The notes: generated from the letters alone by a model not told the origin. 8,940 nucleotides of DNA from JAWWPY01 sp964412845 (GCA_964412845.1 CAYPQM010000217.1:1-8940); one strand, 5' to 3'; positions 1 to 5,496 are shown, numbered from the stretch's first letter. Translations and numbers: made by a program.

Positions 1-71
1 GCCGGAGCTGGCCGGCGCCGGTCACCGGGGATGAGATGAAAACTGCACGCGGCCAGGCCTGACGGCGAGCG

Positions 72-1316
72 TCAGATGACCTCGCGGGCCATCAGGTCCG
101 CGTACGTCTCGCGCCTGACCCCGAGCCGGGCTGTCCCGTTGGCACACAGGATGACCGGCGGCCGCAGGGCGGCGTTGTAGTTGTTCGCCATGGTGAAGCA
201 GTACGCGCCGGTCACCGGGACCGCGATGAGGTCCCCGAGGTGCGGGTCGGCCAGCCTGACGTCAGGCGTGATGACGTCACCTGATTCGCAGTGCCGCCCG
301 ACCAGGTCGGCGAGCACGGTCCGGTCCTCCCACCGGCCCACCACGACCGGGGCGAAACGCTGGCCGTACAGCGAGGGTTCCAGGTTGTCACCCATCCCGC
401 CGTCGACCGCGACGTGCACCCGGCGCGCCCGCTTGATGGTGACCACGCGGTAGAGCGTCAGGCCGATGGGGGCGACCAGCGACCGGCCCGGCTCGATCAG
501 CAGGTCGATGTCCGGCCCGAGATGGCGGTGGGCCGCCGCGACCAGCCGCTCGGCGTACGCGTCGATGCTCGGCGCCACGTCCCCCGGCAGGTAGCGCACG
601 CCCAGCCCGCCGCCGAAGTCGTAGACGCCGAACCGCTCCAGGCTGGCCAGGGCGGCGACCTCGGCCTCGAACTGGTCCAGGGTGAGAATCTGCGAGCCGA
701 TGTGCGCGTGCAGTCCCCGCAGGTCGATCGCGGGCACGGCGCGCATCCGGGCGATCGCGTCCGGTACCTGCTCGACAGGTATCCCGAATTTGGACTCCGC
801 GCCGCCGGTGGCCAGCGCCGCGTGCGTCGCTGAGTCGATCCCGGGGCTGACCCGCAGCAGCACCGGCGTGCGGTCGCGGGCGAGCTTGCCGATCCGGTCG
901 ATGTCATCGAACCCGTCCACCACGATGTACCTGATGCGCGCGTCGAGGGCGGCCTGGATGTCGTCGTCACTCTTGGCGTTGCCATGCATGACGATCCCGG
1001 CCGGATCAACCCCCGCGGCCAGGGCGATGCGCAATTCACCTGCGCCGACAACGTCGCATCCCACGCCCTTCTGGCCGAGGACCCTGATGACCGACGCCGA
1101 GGGATAGGCCTTCGCCGCGAAGCAGACCTGGGTCCGGGCATGCCTGCTGGTGAACGCGCGGAGATACTCCTGGGCCCGCGCCCGCAGTGCCTGCTCGTCG
1201 AGCACGAAGGCTGGGGTCCCGAACCGGCTGGCCAGCTCGCCGAGCAGGCAGCCGCCGACCCGGAGGTCCGGGCCGTCAATGCTGGCTGACGGCGGGAACA
1301 ACGAGAGATCGGGCAT
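72..1316 (-). CDS. lysA: Diaminopimelate decarboxylase family protein (PLP, fold III)
   Basis: By family this PLP enzyme would decarboxylate meso-diaminopimelate to L-lysine in the cytoplasm. In the 414-aa product I see the PLP lysine in CFAAK (K69), HIGSQ (H205), the phosphate-binding GGGLG (235-239), EPGR (275-278), the catalytic cysteine in HCES (C343, E344 next) and GAYCFTM (Y372). The barrel comes first and the beta domain follows. At 414 aa it is somewhat shorter than usual actinobacterial LysA (about 445-465). The reading frame stays open far upstream, but similarity begins at MPDLSL. GGAGAGG lies 10 nt before this ATG and 7 nt before an adjacent in-frame GTG (1317-1319), so either could be the start. 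One oddity is DNLEPSLYG (310-318), which has Glu at 313 where LysA normally has a substrate-binding Arg. No argS, hom or thrC lies nearby, so it may be a paralogue. Family is certain; substrate is not. Confidence 0.87.
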   Translation of the reverse strand: MPDLSLFPPSASIDGPDLRVGGCLLGELASRFGTPAFVLDEQALRARAQEYLRAFTSRHARTQVCFAAKAYPSASVIRVLGQKGVGCDVVGAGELRIALAAGVDPAGIVMHGNAKSDDDIQAALDARIRYIVVDGFDDIDRIGKLARDRTPVLLRVSPGIDSATHAALATGGAESKFGIPVEQVPDAIARMRAVPAIDLRGLHAHIGSQILTLDQFEAEVAALASLERFGVYDFGGGLGVRYLPGDVAPSIDAYAERLVAAAHRHLGPDIDLLIEPGRSLVAPIGLTLYRVVTIKRARRVHVAVDGGMGDNLEPSLYGQRFAPVVVGRWEDRTVLADLVGRHCESGDVITPDVRLADPHLGDLIAVPVTGAYCFTMANNYNAALRPPVILCANGTARLGVRRETYADLMAREVI

Positions 1317-1326
1317 CACCGGCGTG

Positions 1327-1333
1327 CCTCTCC
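1327..1333 (-). promoter_or_regulatory. Ribosome binding site of the lysA-like gene
   Basis: GGAGAGG on the minus strand, 10 nt before ATG 1316 and 7 nt before GTG 1319. It settles the start and rules out the long N-terminal extension. The 59-nt hairpin ends one base upstream of it. Confidence 0.7.
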
Positions 1334-1334
1334 G

Positions 1335-1393
1335 GGGTGTGTCTCGCGGATCTTCCGCCTGCCGCGGGCGGCCAAGATCCACGAGACACACCC
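1335..1393. repeat. Long near-perfect inverted repeat (hairpin) before the lysA-like gene
   Basis: Arms 1335-1354 and 1374-1393 are 20 bp long and complementary except for one C/A position, which becomes a G-U pair in minus-strand RNA. An inner 5-bp stem (CCGCC 1355-1359 with GGCGG 1367-1371) continues it around a 7-nt loop, leaving two bases bulged. The result is a 59-nt hairpin between the 69-aa gene and the lysA-like gene, touching the latter's ribosome binding site. There is no T-run on either side. It could be a terminator of the small gene, an attenuator, an RNA-stabilising structure, or a copy of a dispersed palindromic element. The sequence alone does not decide. Confidence 0.8.
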
Positions 1394-1458
1394 TAATCGC
1401 CCCCGGCGGGCAGGCCGCCGCCCTCCGTTTCAGCGGGGTCTCACTGGAGACGGGACGG

Positions 1459-1668
1459 CTAGCCGCCGTTGCTGGCCGACGCGCAGGCCGGCCGTGCCGC
1501 CGGACCTGGGCTGGACCGGTGGCGAAGGGCACGCACCGGCCTGGCGAGCGAACGGCACAACTGGGCGACCGCGGCGGCACGCCGGCCGAGCTGAGCGTCA
1601 GCCGCCCGCTGCTCGGCCCGGGTCTTGGCGCGCTCCACGTAGTAGATCGTGTAGCCGTTCGTGGACAT
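1459..1668 (-). CDS. Small basic hypothetical protein, 69 aa
   Basis: I do not recognise a named family. The product begins MSTNGYTIYYVERAKTRAEQ and is followed by an Ala/Arg/Gln-rich, probably helical segment (residues about 12-45), then a Pro/Ser/Ala-rich tail. It is strongly basic, with one or two cysteines and no signal peptide or membrane segment. The case for a real gene is an ideal AAGGAG six bases before the ATG and a position facing a divergent gene across an AT-richer control region. The N-terminal pattern (short polar start, aromatic patch, then a charged helix with AEQR) resembles small uncharacterised proteins common in actinomycetes; this is from memory and was not tested. It lies 142 nt upstream of the lysA-like gene on the same strand, with the long hairpin between them, so cotranscription is possible. 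The C-terminal 25 residues look low-complexity. Confidence 0.6.
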   Translation of the reverse strand: MSTNGYTIYYVERAKTRAEQRAADAQLGRRAAAVAQLCRSLARPVRALRHRSSPGPAARPACASASNGG

Positions 1669-1674
1669 CGCCGA

Positions 1675-1680
1675 CTCCTT
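1675..1680 (-). promoter_or_regulatory. Strong Shine-Dalgarno of the 69-aa gene
   Basis: AAGGAG on the minus strand with 6 nt to ATG 1668. It is the best ribosome binding site in the window and the main reason to accept this small gene. Confidence 0.65.
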
Positions 1681-1696
1681 CGATTGCCTGTTTCCT

Positions 1697-1712
1697 TCAA
1701 AGTACTTTTTGA
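1697..1712. promoter_or_regulatory. Imperfect AT-rich palindrome in divergent control region
   Basis: The sequence TCAAAGTACTTTTTGA contains a perfect 10-bp core, AAAGTACTTT (1699-1708). It lies 29 nt upstream of the 69-aa gene start and about 75 nt upstream of the CGNR gene. It is the most AT-rich patch in this part of the window, so it could be an operator or part of the minus-strand promoter. No matching second copy was seen in the window. Confidence 0.3.
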
Positions 1713-1772
1713 TGGTAACACGAAGGCCAAACCCTCAGTCCGCGTCGGCATCACGGAGGAGGGGGAGTCCGG

Positions 1773-1778
1773 TATAAT
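1773..1778 (+). promoter_or_regulatory. -10 box TATAAT for a leaderless transcript
   Basis: A perfect TATAAT lies 8 nt before ATG 1787, so transcription should begin at or within a base or two of the start codon. No clear -35 is present. A purine run (GGAGGAGGGGGA, 1755-1766) looks like a ribosome binding site but is 20 nt from the ATG and upstream of the predicted transcript start, so it is probably not used. Confidence 0.6.
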
Positions 1779-1786
1779 CAAGATTG

Positions 1787-2407
1787 ATGGAAACAACTGG
1801 GGCGCAGCCATCTCTCGCCGACCTGCGGGTGGTCGGCGGCAGCCTGGCGCTGGACTTCGTCAACACCCGCAGCGGGCCCAGGCACGGGGCGGCCGGCACC
1901 GAGTGGCTGACCAGCTACGAGGACTTCGCGGCATGGAGCCATCACATCGGCCTGACGACTGCTGGCGCGACGCTCATCGATCCGGCGCAGCGCACGGCCG
2001 CAGCCGGGGCATTCGCCCGGGTGCAGGCGTGCCGCGACGACATGTATGAGACTTTCCTCGCCGTCGCCGATGGCACAGCACCCCCGGACCCGGTCCTGCG
2101 GCGGATGCAGCTCGCCTACCTCGAGGCGCTCGCCCACGGGCAACTCGTCAGCGGCACGGACGGCTGCGCCTGGCGGTGGGATCCCGGCAGTGGCCTGCTC
2201 GCCCCGCTATGGCCCATCGTCGCGGCGGCGATCGAGCTGCTGACCAGCGGGCCGGCCGAGCACATCAAGCCCTGTCACGCGTGCCGGTTCTTGTTCATCG
2301 ATCACAGCAAGAACGGCAGCCGGCGGTGGTGCAGCATGGATGACTGCGGTAAGGCAGCGAAAATCGCTCGCTACCTCCAGCGCCGGTCCGATGCGCGGGC
2401 GCGATGA
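1787..2407 (+). CDS. ABATE/CGNR zinc-finger putative transcriptional regulator
   Basis: The 206-aa product has the two-part architecture of the family usually described as putative stress-induced transcription regulators. The N-terminal ABATE domain (about 8-150) opens with VGGSLALDFVNT. The C-terminal zinc finger (about 160-200) has CHAC (C163, C166), FLFIDHSKNGSRRW and CSMDDC (C182, C187), so all four zinc ligands are present. The name-giving CGNR is CGKA here (187-190). DNA binding in the cytoplasm is inferred from the family; the target is unknown. It starts at ATG 1787, with an in-frame TTG at 1784 as alternative; a TATAAT eight bases upstream suggests a leaderless mRNA. It is divergent from the 69-aa gene and may control it or itself. 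The flavodoxin gene follows 148 nt downstream on the same strand. Confidence 0.88.
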   Translation: METTGAQPSLADLRVVGGSLALDFVNTRSGPRHGAAGTEWLTSYEDFAAWSHHIGLTTAGATLIDPAQRTAAAGAFARVQACRDDMYETFLAVADGTAPPDPVLRRMQLAYLEALAHGQLVSGTDGCAWRWDPGSGLLAPLWPIVAAAIELLTSGPAEHIKPCHACRFLFIDHSKNGSRRWCSMDDCGKAAKIARYLQRRSDARAR

Positions 2408-2543
2408 ACCGGGCTGCGAGTTCGCCGGCGGACAAGCGGCATACCCGCGCCGCCCTCGGCCGGGGCCGGCCTGGGTGACGTTCGGCCCTACTGGCGCTGG
2501 GGTCGGCGTAGCACCGTGGAGGTGAAAAGCGAGCGAAAGACTA

Positions 2544-2550
2544 GAGGTGA
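2544..2550 (+). promoter_or_regulatory. Ribosome binding site deciding the flavodoxin start
   Basis: GAGGTGA ends 5 nt before ATG 2556. An in-frame GTG at 2547 lies inside this site and would have no site of its own at proper distance. A second GGAGGTGA (2518-2525) is too far from either start. Confidence 0.55.
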
Positions 2551-2555
2551 CAACC

Positions 2556-3104
2556 ATGCGGGCAGTGGTCGTCTACGAGTCGATGTACGGCAACACGCAC
2601 CAGGTGGCCGAGGCCATTGGAGCCGGGCTCGGGCCTGCCTTCGATGTCAGCGTGGTTCCCGTGTCAGAGGCCAGCCCGGCGGTTCTCGCCGATGTCGGCC
2701 TGGTGGTCGTCGGCGGGCCGACGCACGTGCACGGCATGAGCCGGGCCGCTACCCGCAAGGCGGCGGTCGAGGCCGCGAATGAGCCGGCCAGCCCCCTGAA
2801 GGTCGAGCCAGACGCGCTCGGTCCAGGGCTGCGCGAGTGGTTCGACTCGCTCGGCCACTACCCGGCCAAGGCGGCCGCCTTCGATACCAGGCTGCACGCG
2901 CCTGCCGCGCTGACCGGCCGGGCATCCAAGGGAGTGGCCCGTGCGCTCCGCGCGCACGGCTTCGACGTCATCGCCGAGCCGGAGAGCTTCCTGGTGACGA
3001 AGCAGGACCGGCTGGATCCGCAGGAGACCACCCGGGCGCGCGACTGGGCCGCCAAGCTGGCCGCCGAGGTCGTGCCGAGTGGGGCCCGCGGCACCCGGAG
3101 CTGA
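2556..3104 (+). CDS. Flavodoxin-family protein
   Basis: The 182-aa product should bind FMN non-covalently and act as a soluble electron carrier or small flavin reductase. Evidence is the N-terminal beta strand MRAVVVYES followed by the phosphate-binding loop SMYGNTH (9-15), a hydrophobic strand LVVVGGPTH (49-57) matching the second flavin-contact loop, and a late strand in GFDVIAEPESFLV (135-147). Length fits a single flavodoxin domain with a loop of about 30 residues (70-100). The region around 105-120 (AAAFDTRL) resembles related actinobacterial flavodoxin-like proteins. There is no signal peptide and no partner reductase nearby, so its redox partner is unknown. A leading GTG at 2547 is possible, but the ribosome binding site favours ATG 2556. 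The gene ends before a strong hairpin that separates it from the convergent beta-helix gene. Confidence 0.85.
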   Translation: MRAVVVYESMYGNTHQVAEAIGAGLGPAFDVSVVPVSEASPAVLADVGLVVVGGPTHVHGMSRAATRKAAVEAANEPASPLKVEPDALGPGLREWFDSLGHYPAKAAAFDTRLHAPAALTGRASKGVARALRAHGFDVIAEPESFLVTKQDRLDPQETTRARDWAAKLAAEVVPSGARGTRS

Positions 3105-3173
3105 GCGCGGGGCCGCGGCGGGCGGCCGATGCCGGCTTACCCGCGGGCGTGGCCGTCCCGTGCTGATCCGCCG

Positions 3174-3207
3174 GGGGCGGAGTGGCGGGACACCGCCACT
3201 CCGCCCC
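3174..3207. terminator. Perfect 15-bp GC hairpin between convergent genes
   Basis: Arms 3174-3188 and 3193-3207 are perfectly complementary (GGGGCGGAGTGGCGG and its complement) with the 4-nt loop GACA. The stem can extend three more pairs past one bulged G. It sits 70 nt after the flavodoxin stop and 39 nt after the beta-helix stop on the other strand, as expected of a bidirectional terminator. There is no proper T-tract, which is common for actinobacterial terminators. Confidence 0.75.
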
Positions 3208-3245
3208 GGCGTGTTCTGTGCTCGTTCCCGCCTGGCCGGTCGCGG

Positions 3246-4148
3246 TCAGTTGACGCAGCCCGGGACGGTGTTCAGCGGGTTGCAGTTATCTGGGCTGTTG
3301 TTCGTGACGGTCGATCTGCGCAGGGTGAGGTTGGCGTTCCCGGTGGCGATTCCGCCGCCGCTGGATCCCGTGTTCAGTTGCACCCGGGTGTCCTGGAGGG
3401 TTGTGGTGCCGAGGTTGGATATCCCGCCCCCGAGACCTCCGGACACGTTGCGGAGGAAGTTGCTCAGGCGTATTTGGGATATGCCAGACGACTGGGTGTT
3501 AAGACCACCACCATTGATCGGCGCGTGGTTCCCGGAGAGAGTGCTTCCGGCCATTGTCAGCGTGCCCGAGTTGATGATGCCGCCGCCGCCGACGCCGGTT
3601 GTCGTGTTTCCGTCGAACACGGTATTGAAGATATTCGCGGTTGCGGCTGCGGCATTCGCCAGCCCGCCACCGTTACCCGCCGTGTTCCCGGAAAGAGTGA
3701 CTTGGCTGAGCTGGAGGGTGCCCGCGTTCTGAATGCCGCCGCCAAGACCAGTGGTACTGCCATTCTGAACGGAGATGTTAGTCAGGCTGAGCGACCCGCC
3801 GACGGCCACATCCAGGATGCGGAATGCTGCGATCGTGAGCGGGGTGCGCCTGATCACCGTGTTCGCGCCCATCAGGTTGATATGCCCGGTGATCACCGGC
3901 AGGCCGTCGCTGACGGTCGCGGGGGTCGTGATGTTGTAGGTGCAGTTCCAGGGGAGGACCAGCGTGGTGGTGGTGAGGCTGAGATTGGCCGTGGTGATCG
4001 CTGCGGCCAGGGCGTTTGGGGCGCACGGCACCATGATGGTCCCTGGCGGGCTGGTCGTCGCCTGGGCCGCGGGCGCCGCCATAAGTGCCGTGCCCGCGAG
4101 CGCGCCGGCCACCGCCATAATGCCCGATAGTCTGATAAAAGAGCCCAT
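3246..4148 (-). CDS. Secreted right-handed parallel beta-helix repeat protein
   Basis: The 300-aa precursor has a clear signal peptide: MGSFIRL, a hydrophobic core at 8-25, and a likely cut after APAAQA at residue 30. The mature part is rich in Thr, Asn, Gly and Ser. It carries six GGG[IL] turns (near 136, 160, 187, 213, 240 and 264), 24-27 residues apart, each followed by N.GT or similar. This is the coil pattern of pectate-lyase-like or polymorphic-membrane-protein-like beta helices. Cysteines come as two pairs near the ends (C42/C69 and C289/C298), suggesting disulfide caps. The C-terminus NSPDNCNPLNTVPGC looks like a natural end cap, so the gene seems complete. No catalytic residues or cell-wall anchor are visible; it is probably a free extracellular protein of unknown binding role. 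GAGGGGG four bases before ATG 4148 sets the start, although the frame opens 19 codons earlier. Confidence 0.85.
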   Translation of the reverse strand: MGSFIRLSGIMAVAGALAGTALMAAPAAQATTSPPGTIMVPCAPNALAAAITTANLSLTTTTLVLPWNCTYNITTPATVSDGLPVITGHINLMGANTVIRRTPLTIAAFRILDVAVGGSLSLTNISVQNGSTTGLGGGIQNAGTLQLSQVTLSGNTAGNGGGLANAAAATANIFNTVFDGNTTTGVGGGGIINSGTLTMAGSTLSGNHAPINGGGLNTQSSGISQIRLSNFLRNVSGGLGGGISNLGTTTLQDTRVQLNTGSSGGGIATGNANLTLRRSTVTNNSPDNCNPLNTVPGCVN

Positions 4149-4173
4149 GGATCCCCCTCGAAATATCCATTTG

Positions 4174-4191
4174 TTACTGGACGTCCAGTAA
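4174..4191. promoter_or_regulatory. Perfect 18-bp palindrome, probable operator of the beta-helix gene
   Basis: TTACTGGACGTCCAGTAA is identical to its own reverse complement. It begins 26 nt upstream of the beta-helix start codon and just downstream of the candidate -10 box at 4211-4216, where a bound dimer would block transcription. Its length and symmetry fit a TetR-type dimer site (inference). No TetR gene is in the window, so the regulator would act from elsewhere. In RNA it could also form a hairpin shortly before the ribosome binding site. Confidence 0.6.
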
Positions 4192-4210
4192 TCCCATCGC
4201 TGCATCGCTG

Positions 4211-4216
4211 ATCATA
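4211..4216 (-). promoter_or_regulatory. Candidate -10 box of the beta-helix gene
   Basis: TATGAT on the minus strand predicts a transcript start near 4204 and a leader of about 56 nt containing the palindrome and the ribosome binding site. No good -35 match (CCGGGC at the expected spacing). The box overlaps TGATCA and follows a tandem CATCGCTG repeat (4195-4210). Confidence 0.35.
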
Positions 4217-4294
4217 GACTCGGCAGCGGCCCCGCCCGGACGGCAGGGCGATATCTGCGGGAATTGGCAGTAATTAGTCAGGACACGCAGAAGA

Positions 4295-4320
4295 GGGGCC
4301 GGAACGACCGGATATGCCCC
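4295..4320 (-). terminator. Hairpin after the MBL hydrolase gene
   Basis: GGGGC (4295-4299) pairs with GCCCC (4316-4320), and an inner CCGG/CCGG pair closes a 5-nt loop; an unpaired ATAT sits on one side. In minus-strand RNA the stem is followed by CTCTTCT, a weak T-rich tail. It lies 22 nt past the stop at 4343, so it is a plausible operon terminator, although the stem is interrupted. Confidence 0.4.
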
Positions 4321-4342
4321 GGTGGACGAGCGGGTTGCCGGG

Positions 4343-5398
4343 TCAGGCGGCGGCGAGCCGGAATGACGAGCCGCTGCTGCCCGCGACCCAGGCATCCGGC
4401 ATGGCCGCCGCCAGGGCATGCTGGGCGCGCCAGCCGGTGCAGTGCCCGGGCACGACGAGCCCGGGAGTCATCTGGGTGAGCGCGTCCACCGTGCGATCGA
4501 TGATGGGCTCGAACGCGGGGCCGCTGAGGTGCAGGCCGCCGAGCAGGGCGTGCAGGGCCGGGACGGCGGTGAGCCGCTGCGCGTGCCGCACGATGTTGAC
4601 GGCACCGGCGTGCCCGCAGCCGGTCAGCACCACGAGGCCGCGGCCCCGTACGTGGGCGACGAGGGCCTGATCGTCGAGGACCAGCGGGTCGTGCTGCCAC
4701 GCTGAGCCGGTCCACTGCTGATGGGCAGCCGGCATACCGTGCTCGAATTCAGTGGTTCGATCGACCTCTCCGGTGATCAGGACGCAGTCGTCCACAAGCA
4801 GCGAGGGTTCCCGGCGCTCGATCACCGCGAAGCCCTCGCCCTCCAGGGCCCGCTTGCTCAGGGTAGGCAGCTCGTCGGGCTCGCGGCCGGGCACCGCCAG
4901 GCGCCGGCGGGTCCAGATCATCGGGTGGACCACCATCGGCAGCGACCGGGCCCCCTGCTTTCCGGCCAGCCCGGCGAGGCCGCCGGCGTGGTCGAAGTGG
5001 CCGTGGCTGAGGACCACCGCCTGGATCTGGGACAGGTCGGCGCCGAGCCGGCCGGCGTTGGTGACCATCGCGTCGGGGGACAGGCCGGTATCGAAAAGCA
5101 GCGTGGTCGTGGTGCGGCCGCGGCGCACGCTGACCAGCGCGGAGAACCCGTGCTCGGCCATCAGCCCGACCGTCGTGGACCCGGTCTCGAACTGCGGGGC
5201 CGGGGCGAGGCCGGCGCTGAAAGGTGCTCGCGTGGTGCGTCCGTCGCCGGTCAGCAGAGCGTCGTACACGTTGTCGACGAGGGTCGTGATCACGATCTCG
5301 TCGACCGGCTCCAGCGCGATCGGATCGACCGCGGATCCGGGGGCGGGGCGCGGAACGGCCGGGCCGGCCTGGCCCGGATCTGCTGGCGGGTCACACAT
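4343..5398 (-). CDS. MBL-fold metallohydrolase, COG1237-like
   Basis: The 351-aa product is a cytoplasmic metallo-beta-lactamase-fold enzyme. After about 30 Pro/Ala-rich residues, the fold begins at EIVITTLVDNVYDALL. Metal-site motifs are HGHFDH (132-137), TGCGHAG (H263), GGLH (H290) and PGHCTG (H319). The early VDNVYD and the CGHAG/GGLHL motifs place it with the COG1237 group, which includes archaeal DHPMR-AP synthase of methanopterin biosynthesis. That substrate is not expected here, so function is best left as hydrolase of unknown substrate. Its ATG shares a base with the stop of a 26-codon frame (TGATG) and has no ribosome binding site of its own, which points to translational coupling. 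It is the last gene of the apparent exporter operon, and may act on the compound that the exporter handles (inference). Confidence 0.85.
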   Translation of the reverse strand: MCDPPADPGQAGPAVPRPAPGSAVDPIALEPVDEIVITTLVDNVYDALLTGDGRTTRAPFSAGLAPAPQFETGSTTVGLMAEHGFSALVSVRRGRTTTTLLFDTGLSPDAMVTNAGRLGADLSQIQAVVLSHGHFDHAGGLAGLAGKQGARSLPMVVHPMIWTRRRLAVPGREPDELPTLSKRALEGEGFAVIERREPSLLVDDCVLITGEVDRTTEFEHGMPAAHQQWTGSAWQHDPLVLDDQALVAHVRGRGLVVLTGCGHAGAVNIVRHAQRLTAVPALHALLGGLHLSGPAFEPIIDRTVDALTQMTPGLVVPGHCTGWRAQHALAAAMPDAWVAGSSGSSFRLAAA

Positions 5399-5478
5399 CA
5401 GGAGTGCTCTGGCGCCGGTGCCAGCGGGGTACTCACGAAGTGCTTGTTGCGTTCCAGGAGCGGATCGATGTGGGCCAT
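5398..5478 (-). CDS. 26-aa small ORF coupling the ABC exporter to the MBL gene
   Basis: This short frame reads MAHIDPLLERNKHFV, then STPLAPAPEHS and stop. It is preceded by GAGAGG (5487-5492) at 8 nt, begins 18 nt after the exporter stop, and ends in TGATG, sharing one base with the MBL start codon. About 20 of 25 internal codons end in G or C, as in the neighbours. It may be a leader whose translation feeds ribosomes to the MBL gene, which lacks its own site. The beginning (HIDPLLERN..F) resembles the N-terminus of actinobacterial beta-carbonic-anhydrase-like proteins. This is a memory-based, weak resemblance, and the frame could be a remnant of such a gene. No signal or membrane segment is visible. 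Confidence 0.5.
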   Translation of the reverse strand: MAHIDPLLERNKHFVSTPLAPAPEHS

Positions 5479-5486
5479 GCCGCGAT

Positions 5487-5492
5487 CCTCTC
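5487..5492 (-). promoter_or_regulatory. Ribosome binding site of the 26-aa ORF
   Basis: GAGAGG on the minus strand, 8 nt before ATG 5478 and 4 nt after the exporter's TAG stop. It is the only recognisable ribosome binding site between the exporter and the MBL gene. Confidence 0.5.
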
Positions 5493-5496
5493 AGGT

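Noticed and set aside
1..62. Possible 3' end of a plus-strand gene entering from the left
   Set aside because: Two frames are open from the edge, with stops at 32-34 and 60-62, but neither gives recognisable residues and the stretch is too short to judge.
15..219. 15-bp direct repeat GCGCCGGTCACCGGG at 15-29 and 205-219
   Set aside because: The second copy codes for conserved PVTGA in the decarboxylase. The match is short, GC-rich and partly self-complementary, so chance is a sufficient explanation.
1317..1811. N-terminal extension of the lysA-like frame by 165 residues
   Set aside because: The extension is Arg/Pro/Ser-rich without family similarity, overlaps the 69-aa gene, the hairpin and the divergent promoter, and a good ribosome binding site precedes the internal start.
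1150..2049. 299-codon plus-strand frame across the lysA-CGNR region
   Set aside because: It runs through the divergent promoter and antisense to two better-supported genes; its product is low-complexity.
2516..2782. Plus-strand frame beginning GTG GAG GTG before the flavodoxin gene
   Set aside because: GGAGGTGA here has no start codon at suitable distance. The frame overlaps the flavodoxin gene out of frame and yields an Arg/Gly-rich product.
3129..4130. Open plus-strand frame of 333 codons opposite the beta-helix gene
   Set aside because: It is a shadow of high-GC coding DNA. The minus strand has a signal peptide, regular coils and a ribosome binding site; the plus-strand product is Arg/Gly-rich with no recognisable domain.
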